DNA of 64,000 nucleotides from Flavobacterium sp. PMTSA4 (GTDB lineage: Bacteria; Bacteroidota; Bacteroidia; Flavobacteriales; Flavobacteriaceae). The stretch spans positions 1 through 64,000 of the forward strand of contig NZ_CP134890.1 in NCBI RefSeq assembly GCF_032098525.1, in the 5' to 3' direction. Shown here one piece after another: positions 53,307 to 61,299 of this stretch. A model generated the notes under the pieces. It made no database searches. It saw only the letters and a list, made by a program, of their open reading frames with translations, and was not told the origin of the DNA. The position numbers and the translations under genes are program-made. Every line of letters begins with the position of its first letter. Positions within the stretch are counted from its first letter, which is position 1.

Positions 53307-54557
53307 ATGTTTTTCATTTTTGAGATAGATATGCAAACAAAAGTTATGAGAAAAAGAAAATCTTTTCCTAAAGTTAAAATCTTCTTTATGATGATTGTAT
53401 TTTTTGTTGGATTTACGACCAATAGTCAGAATGAACAAGATTTTAAAATTTCATCAAAATTAAAATGGTCGGAAAGAATGGCTTTGTCCATTATGAAACG
53501 AAATCTTGAGGCTTATCAAATTGATGGGCAAAAAGAACCAAAATGGGATTACGTGCATGGTTTGGTTTTAACTTCGTTTGAAAAATTATGCAACAAAACA
53601 AAGAATCAAAAATATTACGATTATATAAAAGGTTATGCAGATGCATGTATTGATAATGATGGAACTATAAAATCATACAAGTTTGAAAGTTATAACATTG
53701 ACATGGTTACAGCAGGTAGAATACTTTTTAATTTATACGATACTACTAAAGATTCCAGATATTTGAAAGTCATCAATTTATTGAGAAAGCAATTGCAAGA
53801 ACAACCTCGAACACAAAGCGGAGGATTTTGGCATAAAAAAATATATCCTAATCAAATGTGGCTCGATGGTTTATATATGGGAGAACCATTTTATGCTGAA
53901 TATACCTTGCGTTTTGAAAAAGGTGCTAGTTTTGATGATATCGCTAAACAATTTGAACTTATTCAAGCTCATGCTACCGACAAAAAAACAGGTTTGTTAT
54001 ATCATGGTTGGGATGAAAGCAAAGAAATGCCTTGGGCAGATAAAGAAACAGGTTGCTCACCAAATTTTTGGTCAAGATCTATCGGATGGTACATGATGGC
54101 ATTAGTAGATGTATTAGATTATTTTCCAAAAGAACATCCAAAACGAAAAGAATTGATAACTTATTTAAATAACATTTCAAATAGCTTGGCAAAATTTCAG
54201 GATAAATCTGGACTTTGGTATCAAGTTACCGACAAAGGCGGAAGCGAAGGTAATTATCTAGAATCTTCGGGTTCATCAATGTTTGCCTATGCAATGGCAA
54301 AAGGCGCAAACAAAGGTTATTTACCAAAAAAGTTTAAAAAAGTAGCTTGTAAAGCTTTCAAAGGATTAACATCTCAACTTATAAAAGTGGATGATGATGG
54401 CGAAATAACTATCACTCAAGCTTGTGCTGTTGCTGGATTAGGTGGAAAACCATATCGTGACGGTTCGTATTCTTATTACATCAATGAAAGAAAAAAAGAT
54501 AACGACCCAAAAGCAACTGGTCCTTTTATACTTGCTGCTTTAGAATTAAATAAATAG
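53307..54557 (+). CDS. GH105 unsaturated glucuronyl/rhamnogalacturonyl hydrolase
   Basis: 416 residues. The start is uncertain: ATGs at 53307, 53331 and 53346 are all possible, and the last gives the neatest signal peptide (core IFFMMIVFFVGF). The (alpha/alpha)6 fold is recognised by WDYVHGLVLTSFEKL, the catalytic acid region FWHKKIYPNQMWLDGLYMGEPF, GWYMMALVDVLDYFP, LWYQVTDKGGSEGNYLESSGSSMFAYAMAKG and GDGSYSYYINERKKDNDPKATGPFILA. It removes the unsaturated uronate from oligomers made by the lyases. It follows the susD terminator, so a separate promoter is possible. Confidence 0.92.
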   Translation: MFFIFEIDMQTKVMRKRKSFPKVKIFFMMIVFFVGFTTNSQNEQDFKISSKLKWSERMALSIMKRNLEAYQIDGQKEPKWDYVHGLVLTSFEKLCNKTKNQKYYDYIKGYADACIDNDGTIKSYKFESYNIDMVTAGRILFNLYDTTKDSRYLKVINLLRKQLQEQPRTQSGGFWHKKIYPNQMWLDGLYMGEPFYAEYTLRFEKGASFDDIAKQFELIQAHATDKKTGLLYHGWDESKEMPWADKETGCSPNFWSRSIGWYMMALVDVLDYFPKEHPKRKELITYLNNISNSLAKFQDKSGLWYQVTDKGGSEGNYLESSGSSMFAYAMAKGANKGYLPKKFKKVACKAFKGLTSQLIKVDDDGEITITQACAVAGLGGKPYRDGSYSYYINERKKDNDPKATGPFILAALELNK

Positions 54558-54604
54558 CCATTTTAATAATCTTTTAAACTAAAAATTAAGTAGTTAATGA
54601 AATT

Positions 54605-55681
54605 ATGAAAATATATAAATTACTTTTTATTTTATTTTTTGTACAATCATTTTTTGCAGTTAATGCTCAAGTGCATAATAAAAAGTGGAGAAATATAATC
54701 GAATCAGATGATAAAGTTTGGTTTGCTTCTCCAGAAGCTGCTACTATAGCTGACAACGTTTTGTTATATCAGCGTAATATTGGTGGTTGGCCAAAAAATA
54801 TTCAAATGCAAAATTCGCTTTCTGATAAAGAAAAGCAAGAACTGTTAGAATTAAAATCCGATCCAAACGGATGTACAACCGATAATGGTGCAACATGTCA
54901 GGAGATGATTTTTTTGGCAAAAGTTTACAAACAGCAACCAAATGAAAAGTATAAAGATTCTTTTCTGAAAGGATTGAATTTTTTGCTGGCTGCTCAATAT
55001 GAAAATGGTGGATGGCCACAATTTTATCCTTTGGAAAAAGGATATTATACACATGTGACTTACAACGATGATTCAATGGTTAATATTCTTGAAATTTTCA
55101 AAGAAATCAAGGATAAATCATGTTTTATGACCATTAAGTTTTCTTCAGAAATAGTGAGTAAAATTAAAACTGCTTTTGATAAAGGAATTGATTGTATTTT
55201 AAAAACGCAGTACAAACAAGATGGGGTATTAACCAGTTGGTGTGCACAATATGATGAAACTACTCTAGAGCCAGCCAAAGCTAGAGCTTACGAATTACCG
55301 TCATTAAGTGGAAAAGAATCGGCTAAAATTGTATCGCTTTTAATGTCAATTAAAAATCCCTCTAAGGAAATTATCAATGCTGTTGAAAGTGCAATAGCTT
55401 GGTTTGAGAAAACTAAAATTACAGGAATAAAAATTGAAAGTATTCAAAACAGTGATGGAAAAAAAGATAGAATAGTTGTTAAGGATACAAATGCAGAACC
55501 ACTTTGGGCTCGGTTCATGGAATTAGATACTAACAAACCTTTTTTCTGTGACCGAGATGGGATTAAAAAAGAAACATTAGCAGAAATTGGATACGAGAGA
55601 AGAAACGGATATGCATGGTATACCAATGAACCTCAAGATGTTTTGAAGAAATATCAAAAATGGAAAAATAAATTAAAATAA
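54605..55681 (+). CDS. Pectate lyase, PL10 family
   Basis: 358 residues with a signal peptide (1-22). PL10 marks are ADNVLLYQRNIGGWPKNIQM, GCTTDNGATCQEMIFLAKVY, FLLAAQYENGGWPQFYPLEKGYYTHVTYNDDSMVNILEI, TSWCAQYDETTLEPAKARAYELPSLSGKESAKIVSLLMS and RYERRNGYAWYTNEPQ-like end. It cleaves polygalacturonate by elimination in the periplasm or outside. No sorting domain is visible, unlike the PL1 enzymes. 47 bases after GH105. Confidence 0.93.
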   Translation: MKIYKLLFILFFVQSFFAVNAQVHNKKWRNIIESDDKVWFASPEAATIADNVLLYQRNIGGWPKNIQMQNSLSDKEKQELLELKSDPNGCTTDNGATCQEMIFLAKVYKQQPNEKYKDSFLKGLNFLLAAQYENGGWPQFYPLEKGYYTHVTYNDDSMVNILEIFKEIKDKSCFMTIKFSSEIVSKIKTAFDKGIDCILKTQYKQDGVLTSWCAQYDETTLEPAKARAYELPSLSGKESAKIVSLLMSIKNPSKEIINAVESAIAWFEKTKITGIKIESIQNSDGKKDRIVVKDTNAEPLWARFMELDTNKPFFCDRDGIKKETLAEIGYERRNGYAWYTNEPQDVLKKYQKWKNKLK

Positions 55682-55702
55682 TATAATTTCAAATCTATTA
55701 TT

Positions 55703-58700
55703 ATGAAAGCAAAATTACAAGTAATGGTTTTAATGATGTTGCTTTTAGTAACATCTTCGGTAAAAGCTCAGGACACTGATGTTTGGGATTTTGGAGGAGT
55801 TCAATTGGATACAAATGTATACAACAACCAATTGAACGAAACGGTCATCAATTCATGGTATGATGGTTCAATTACACCAGGAACTTCAGGAATTAGTTTT
55901 CCAGTAAGTTTTACTGTTGGTTCTTTATCTTGGGTTGGAAATGCAGGTGATAGACTTCGAACTGTCAACACAAATTTGACAAGATATGATGCTAATGTTG
56001 CAAGTGTAACTACTTATAATGGTAGAGTATATTGTAATGGTACACCTAATTTATCGGGTGGTGTTCCTACCAATAGATATATGAGAATGGTTCTTAATGA
56101 AGACGATGAAGTTACGGTAATATGTAGAACGGATGCCGCTGGTGCTTTTAATTTTGTTGATGAAAATAATCCAGGAGTACAGTCAGATGTATTGGATGTT
56201 ACTTTTGCTAGTGGCGCAGTTACCGAAGCAAAATTTGTTGCCAAAAATGCGAGTAGTTTTAAATTATATTCTGCTAACGGAAAAGCTAGTTTTTATAGAA
56301 TACTTAGAAAACCAGCAATCTATACCGCAGTTTCTGGAACTATCGATTTGACTCAAGCTGCAGGGATTCCTAGTAATTATGCTGTAGTGTTTACTAATGC
56401 TGCTGGTAAATCTTGGACTTCTACTATGAATATGGATGGAACTTATAATGTAAACTTACCGATAGGATATACTTATACAATTAGTTTAGTAAATGCCAAT
56501 GGATACATTATAACTAATGGTACGACTTTAGATTTAACTCCTGTTACCACGCCAACTTTCATACACGATATTACTATTCTTCAAGTTAATTTATACCAAG
56601 TAACGGGTAATGTATCTGGTTTGGGTACTGCTATCTCTAATTTAAGTTTAACTTATGCTACTACTCCTGCTACGGTTTACACACCAACTCCAACAGTAAA
56701 TACTGCTAATGCTACCTATGCTGTAAACCTTGAAGCTAATATAAATTACACTATTACCGCTAATGGTGTTAATGACTATGATTTGACCACGAATACAATT
56801 ACTATTCCTGCGTCTAACATAACATCAGATTTAGCGTTTACTCTAAAACCTGTATATAATGTAACTATTAATACTACTGGCTTAACTACTACACAAGAAA
56901 ATAGCTTACAACTAACATTTACTAATCTGAATGAAAGCGGATATGTTTATAATTTTACGGATATCAATAGTGTTGCATTGCGTAACGGAACGTATTCAGT
57001 TACCGCTAGCGGATTGAGTGCTTATCCTGTTCAATTGGCTTTGACTTCTAATTTAGAGGTTAATGGTGTAGCAACTTCTAAAACGTTAAACTTTGTACCG
57101 GTAACGGTTTGGCCATTTAATGACCAGGTTATTACAACTGCAAATTCATCCTATAAAGGATTGCTTTTCACAGGTAATATTTCTAATTCAGTTTCTCAAG
57201 GTCATTTAATTGGTCAACCAGGAGGAACGATTCAAGTTCCTGTAAATGCTGGCGATAAAGTAAAATTTACTTATTATTATTCGGCTAATTTCTCAATTGA
57301 AGGTGGAGCAACAAATACAACTGTTAACTCTACCGGAACTACTTCAACTACTGATTATGTTGAGTATACCTATGCAGGTTCATCGGCTGGTTTTGTTAAT
57401 GTTGCCGTTGGTGGAACAACTTATTTTACTCAAATTGAAATAGGAGGAAGCATTCCTTATAGTCCAGTTATCACTGTTGGAGTTGATAAAGATTATCAAA
57501 CTATCAATGCCGCTTTAACTGCTGTAGGTAACATGATCAGAACCAATACCGACAGAGTTACTATCATGATTGACCCAGGAAACTACGAAGAAATGTTATC
57601 CATCAATCAACCATTAGTTACTTTAAAAAATGCAGCTACAACTCCAAGCACTGCCTTGACAAACGCTGGAGTTGATATTGATGCAAATGCAGTTAGAATT
57701 ACTTCTTATTATGGTCATGGTTATACTTATTATAGTATGTCTTCAGACCAAAAATGGCATGCAGATGTGTTGGCAGTAAATATTGCCAATGGTTATCCTT
57801 CGTATCAAAATGTAGGTGCAGGAACAACTAATAATTCATACTGGAATGCAACTGTAGTAGTTGGTGCTGATGGTTTTGAAGCAGAAGGAATTATTTTTGA
57901 AAATTCATTCAATCAATATATTTCTAACAAAGAAGCTCAGGATGTAGTAGTAGCTTGGTCATCAGGAAGTCCAGGCGTTCGTCCAACTAATGCTGGAAAT
58001 ACAATTGTTCAAAACAAAACGTATGTAGAAAGAGCAGCAGCTATTGCTATTAAAAATAATGTTCAAAAAGTAATTTTGAATAAATGTAGAGTAGTAGGTC
58101 GTCAGGATTCATTCTTTGGTGGTGTTGGTTCAAGAGTAGCTGTTTACAAAGGAGACATGATGGGTGCTGTTGATTATATTTTTGGAGGAATGGATGTCGT
58201 ATTCTACAAATCAAACTTGAGTATGAACATTAGCGATGCTTCTAATGATTTGTGCTACATCACAGCAGCACAACAAAGCTCTGGTAGAGGTTATTTGATG
58301 TATGAATGTACCGTTACTTCTGCACAACCAGGTGTTGAAACCGCTTCAACCTATCGTGCAAAACCGGGCTATTTTGGTCGTCCTTGGCAAGCTAATACAA
58401 GCGAAGTTGTTTTTTACAATACCACTATTGAAACTTCTAACGCACCAGGATTTATAGACAATTCTTTAATCATGCCGTTAGGTTGGTTAAACACTTTAGG
58501 CGGAACTTCAAGTGGAATGTATGAATATGGTACTACCGAAGTTTCAGGAGTAAATAACGGGCCAAGTCGCGCACCGTGGGCAACCTATTTAACCAATCCT
58601 ATTTTGAATGATGGCACACCAATTTCTACTTTTAATTTTACAAAAGGTAATGATGATTGGGATCCATTTCCTGCGCTTATAGCTAATGATCCTTTGGGAA

Positions 58701-58930
58701 ACATTGATTTTAATCCAAGCACAACGGTTAAAGTTATTGCTTATAAAGATACGGTAGCCGTTACTAACGTTCAGTCGAATACTGAAGTTGCGGTATATTC
58801 AATTAATGGTGCTCTAGTAAAAAGCGTTCAAACTTCAGTAGATACTAATTTCAACTTACCATCAGGTTTGTGGATAGTGGTTGTTAAAGCTGTTGATGGA
58901 CAAAAAGCATTTAAAATAGTTACTTTTTAA
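55703..58930 (+). CDS. Multidomain pectinesterase (CE8) with type IX sorting domain
   Basis: 1075 residues with a signal peptide (1-22). Residues ~25-210 are a beta-sandwich starting VWDFGGVQLDTNVYNNQ, ~210-470 are repeated carboxypeptidase-regulatory-like Ig modules, and ~470-585 a second sandwich. The CE8 beta-helix starts at about 592 (VGVDKDYQTINAALTAVGNM). Its catalytic part reads GRQDSFFGGVG, GAVDYIFGGMDVVFY (nucleophile Asp) and FGRPWQANTSEVVFYNTTI. The end GALVKSVQTSVDTNFNLPSGLWIVVVKAVDGQKAFKIVTF is a type IX sorting domain. It removes methyl esters so lyases can act. 21 bases after the PL10 gene. Confidence 0.93.
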   Translation: MKAKLQVMVLMMLLLVTSSVKAQDTDVWDFGGVQLDTNVYNNQLNETVINSWYDGSITPGTSGISFPVSFTVGSLSWVGNAGDRLRTVNTNLTRYDANVASVTTYNGRVYCNGTPNLSGGVPTNRYMRMVLNEDDEVTVICRTDAAGAFNFVDENNPGVQSDVLDVTFASGAVTEAKFVAKNASSFKLYSANGKASFYRILRKPAIYTAVSGTIDLTQAAGIPSNYAVVFTNAAGKSWTSTMNMDGTYNVNLPIGYTYTISLVNANGYIITNGTTLDLTPVTTPTFIHDITILQVNLYQVTGNVSGLGTAISNLSLTYATTPATVYTPTPTVNTANATYAVNLEANINYTITANGVNDYDLTTNTITIPASNITSDLAFTLKPVYNVTINTTGLTTTQENSLQLTFTNLNESGYVYNFTDINSVALRNGTYSVTASGLSAYPVQLALTSNLEVNGVATSKTLNFVPVTVWPFNDQVITTANSSYKGLLFTGNISNSVSQGHLIGQPGGTIQVPVNAGDKVKFTYYYSANFSIEGGATNTTVNSTGTTSTTDYVEYTYAGSSAGFVNVAVGGTTYFTQIEIGGSIPYSPVITVGVDKDYQTINAALTAVGNMIRTNTDRVTIMIDPGNYEEMLSINQPLVTLKNAATTPSTALTNAGVDIDANAVRITSYYGHGYTYYSMSSDQKWHADVLAVNIANGYPSYQNVGAGTTNNSYWNATVVVGADGFEAEGIIFENSFNQYISNKEAQDVVVAWSSGSPGVRPTNAGNTIVQNKTYVERAAAIAIKNNVQKVILNKCRVVGRQDSFFGGVGSRVAVYKGDMMGAVDYIFGGMDVVFYKSNLSMNISDASNDLCYITAAQQSSGRGYLMYECTVTSAQPGVETASTYRAKPGYFGRPWQANTSEVVFYNTTIETSNAPGFIDNSLIMPLGWLNTLGGTSSGMYEYGTTEVSGVNNGPSRAPWATYLTNPILNDGTPISTFNFTKGNDDWDPFPALIANDPLGNIDFNPSTTVKVIAYKDTVAVTNVQSNTEVAVYSINGALVKSVQTSVDTNFNLPSGLWIVVVKAVDGQKAFKIVTF

Positions 58931-59136
58931 TGGTGTTTCGAAAATAAATTAAAAACCTTTAAAGAAAGTTTGTAATGGTAGTCATTAGAAAAAAATTAAA
59001 TATTTTTTCTTTAGTGAAACAGAAATTGCTGAAGCATAAATCTGATTATTATAATCAATTATTAACAAAATATCTAAATGAATTATAGTAATACTAAAAA
59101 AAAAATGTATTATTTTTGTAGTATAGAAAATTATTG

Positions 59137-59158
59137 TACTTTTATGCAATCGATTACA
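59137..59158 (+). promoter_or_regulatory. LacI operator on the promoter of the 59213 gene
   Basis: TACTTTTA (59137-59144, one mismatch to TAnnTTTG), then TG, then CAATCGATTACA (59147-59158). Same geometry as the other operators, which places this secreted protein in the pectin regulon. Confidence 0.72.
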
Positions 59159-59212
59159 TGTTGTAAAAGAGTATAAAAAACAATTAACGATAATACAAAA
59201 AAACAATTTATT

Positions 59213-60004
59213 ATGAAAACAAAATTACTTTCTTTATTACTAACAGTAATGCTTTATACGGGTGTTACTAACGCTCAAACCGTTTGGGATTTTGGAAATG
59301 ACACTACTAACTGGCCTTTAGATGCAACTGGTGTTGCAGGTAACGTTGTTAGAAGTAACTTAGGAATTTATATGGGTGTTACTTCTTCAAGTAATATTGG
59401 TATAGTTGAAAATAGTCCAAAAGTTTTTCCTGATGGGTACAGTGGTACAAATCGATTTAAATTTAATGGCGCTGGTTTTTCATCAACCCCTGGTTTTGTT
59501 CCAATGCCAACACAACGTTATATTTATTTTGCGACGGCTGGTAATTGTACTGTAAAAATTTGGTTTAGAACAGGTGGAAGTGGTACTAGAACATTATATG
59601 TAACAGATGGTACAAATGTAGTTGGATCTTTTGCAGGAACTGACTCAGCTCAAGGTTATTATTTTGAATCTGTTTATACTGGTCCAGCAACTAATCTTTA
59701 CATTTATGGAGACCAATCGAATAATCTTTACAAAGTTGAGGTTGTGGGTACTTTAGCTACTACTACTTTATCAAGCAGCGAATTCCAAGCATCAACTGTA
59801 AACGTGTTTTCTAACGGTAAACAAATTAATGTTGCTAATGTAGCTTTTGCTACTCAAGTTAATGTTTACAGCATTACAGGTGCTTTAGTAAAATCAATCA
59901 ATACAAGTGCTGATGTTACTATTAATGATTTAACTGCTGGTTTCTACATTGTAAATGTAAAATCTGCTGAAGGTCAAAAATCAGTGAAAGTAGTAGTTAG
60001 ATAA
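59213..60004 (+). CDS. Secreted protein with type IX sorting domain, pectin regulon
   Basis: 263 residues with a signal peptide (1-21), then VWDFGNDTTNWPLDATG, resembling the N-terminal sandwich of the neighbouring CE8 enzyme. The first ~180 residues look like a single carbohydrate-binding-type beta-sandwich (YIYFATAGNCTVKIWFRTG, YYFESVYTGPATNLYIYGDQSNNLYKVEV). The C-terminal ~80 residues are a type A sorting domain (VNVYSITGALVKSINTS ... GFYIVNVKSAEGQKSVKVVVR). No catalytic motif is seen. Its own LacI operator suggests a role in binding pectin at the surface. Confidence 0.8.
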   Translation: MKTKLLSLLLTVMLYTGVTNAQTVWDFGNDTTNWPLDATGVAGNVVRSNLGIYMGVTSSSNIGIVENSPKVFPDGYSGTNRFKFNGAGFSSTPGFVPMPTQRYIYFATAGNCTVKIWFRTGGSGTRTLYVTDGTNVVGSFAGTDSAQGYYFESVYTGPATNLYIYGDQSNNLYKVEVVGTLATTTLSSSEFQASTVNVFSNGKQINVANVAFATQVNVYSITGALVKSINTSADVTINDLTAGFYIVNVKSAEGQKSVKVVVR

Positions 60005-60067
60005 TACTTTGAAAAGATTCATACTTAAAAATTGATTTATTTTTAGTTAGAAATAGAATTATTTTTA

Positions 60068-60102
60068 GACAGCAGTGAGAAATCCTCACTGCTGTTTTTT
60101 TT
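60068..60102 (+). terminator. Terminator after the 59213 gene
   Basis: Perfect arms CAGCAGTGAG/CTCACTGCTG, a five-base loop and eight T. Confidence 0.85.
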
Positions 60103-60308
60103 GCCTATGATTGGATAAAAAAAACTTTCAACAAGATTAGTTGTATTAGTGAAAAGTATTTTTTGGCTGTCTTTTTTTAGATTTTATCCATCTTTAAGTA
60201 AAATAACGCCAGCTAAAATTATTTTTTACCCTTCATTATTCTAATTATTGCTGTCTTTATTTAAAATAAAGCAATCTTTATGTTGAATAAAGCTGTCTTT
60301 AAATAAAG

Positions 60309-60365
60309 TTTTGCTGGGTAAAATTAAAATAGCTGTGGGTGTTATCTATATTTTACCCAGCAAAA
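60309..60365. repeat. 16-bp perfect inverted repeat with 25-base loop
   Basis: TTTTGCTGGGTAAAAT (60309-60324) and its inverse (60350-60365). The surrounding gene-free stretch 60103-60610 also holds several GCTGTCTTTA/AATAAAG-type words at 60167-60308 and partial copies of the arm (TTTTACCC near 60222). No gene is supported in this stretch. It might be a regulatory RNA hairpin or the trace of a small element. Confidence 0.6.
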
Positions 60366-60610
60366 ATTTTAATAAGAGTTGTTGATTTTAGAGAAAAACT
60401 AAATTTTTTTTATCTCTCAATACTATTTTGTACAATTTTACGTTATAAGAAAAGATGCATATAATGTTATTCTAACCTAAAAACCAATAAATTAAATGAA
60501 ACACTAATTACTAAGCTACATTTTCTTTTGAAAAACAAATTAATTCTTAATTCAGAAGATTTGATGCCTAATGATTATTTAACTTATTGTTTCATTTAAT
60601 TTGTATATCT

Positions 60611-61234
60611 ATGGCTGGGACTATCATTCCTTCTTCTAACAATGAATTATTAGCTTGGGCTACCAATTACAAAACTAAAATTCCAGAATTTGTTGCTTTG
60701 TTAAACATGACGACTGAGCAAGTGGCAGAAGAAATTAGTTGGTGTAATGAATTCATTACTTCCATTTTTGAGGTTACTGCTCAAAAAAGCACCTACAAAA
60801 GTATTTTGAGCAAAAGAAATAACACCATAAAACAGGTTAAAAACAAATTCCAAAAAAGGATAGCACAACACAAAACCAGCGCAGGTTATACTAAGGCAGT
60901 GGGTGACGCAATGGGTATAGTTGTATCGAAGAAGGTATTTGATGAGAACACTTATAAAACTAGTTTAAGTGTGAGTATGAATGGAAATAAAGTTGCCATT
61001 CGGTTTAGAAAGTTAGGCGTACAAGGAATCAATATTTATTACCGAAAAGAATCAAGTGATGCATGGCATTTATTAAGTAGAGCAACCAAAAGTCCTTTTG
61101 AATTTACAGCTAAAATTGAAAATCCAAGGCAACCCGAACTCTGGGATTTTATGGCATTTGGTGTTATAAATGATAAAGAAATTGGCTTGGCAATCGATAT
61201 CACTGATTTTATGATTGGTAGTCCGGTTGGTTAA
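60611..61234 (+). CDS. Hypothetical protein with C-terminal beta-rich domain
   Basis: 207 residues from ATG 60611; a frame open from the TTG at 60587 is not credible. The N-terminal half (1-110) is helical and basic (LSKRNNTIKQVKNKFQKRIAQHKTSAGY). The second half is Fn3-like (VAIRFRKLGVQGINIYYRKESSDAWHLLSRAT, LWDFMAFGVINDKEIGLAIDITDFMI). No signal peptide. This combination resembles proteins found near surface or structural genes in Flavobacterium, but I do not recognise a function. A strong terminator follows. Confidence 0.65.
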   Translation: MAGTIIPSSNNELLAWATNYKTKIPEFVALLNMTTEQVAEEISWCNEFITSIFEVTAQKSTYKSILSKRNNTIKQVKNKFQKRIAQHKTSAGYTKAVGDAMGIVVSKKVFDENTYKTSLSVSMNGNKVAIRFRKLGVQGINIYYRKESSDAWHLLSRATKSPFEFTAKIENPRQPELWDFMAFGVINDKEIGLAIDITDFMIGSPVG

Positions 61235-61237
61235 AAT

Positions 61238-61270
61238 AAAAAAGCCTTCTCAGAAATGAGAAGGCTTTTA
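61238..61270. terminator. Bidirectional terminator
   Basis: The stem AAAGCCTTCTCA/TGAGAAGGCTTT with loop GAAA is flanked by A and T runs. It lies between the convergent 60611 and PL1 genes. Confidence 0.85.
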
Positions 61271-61299
61271 AAACTATTTTTAAACAAACCAATATGAAA

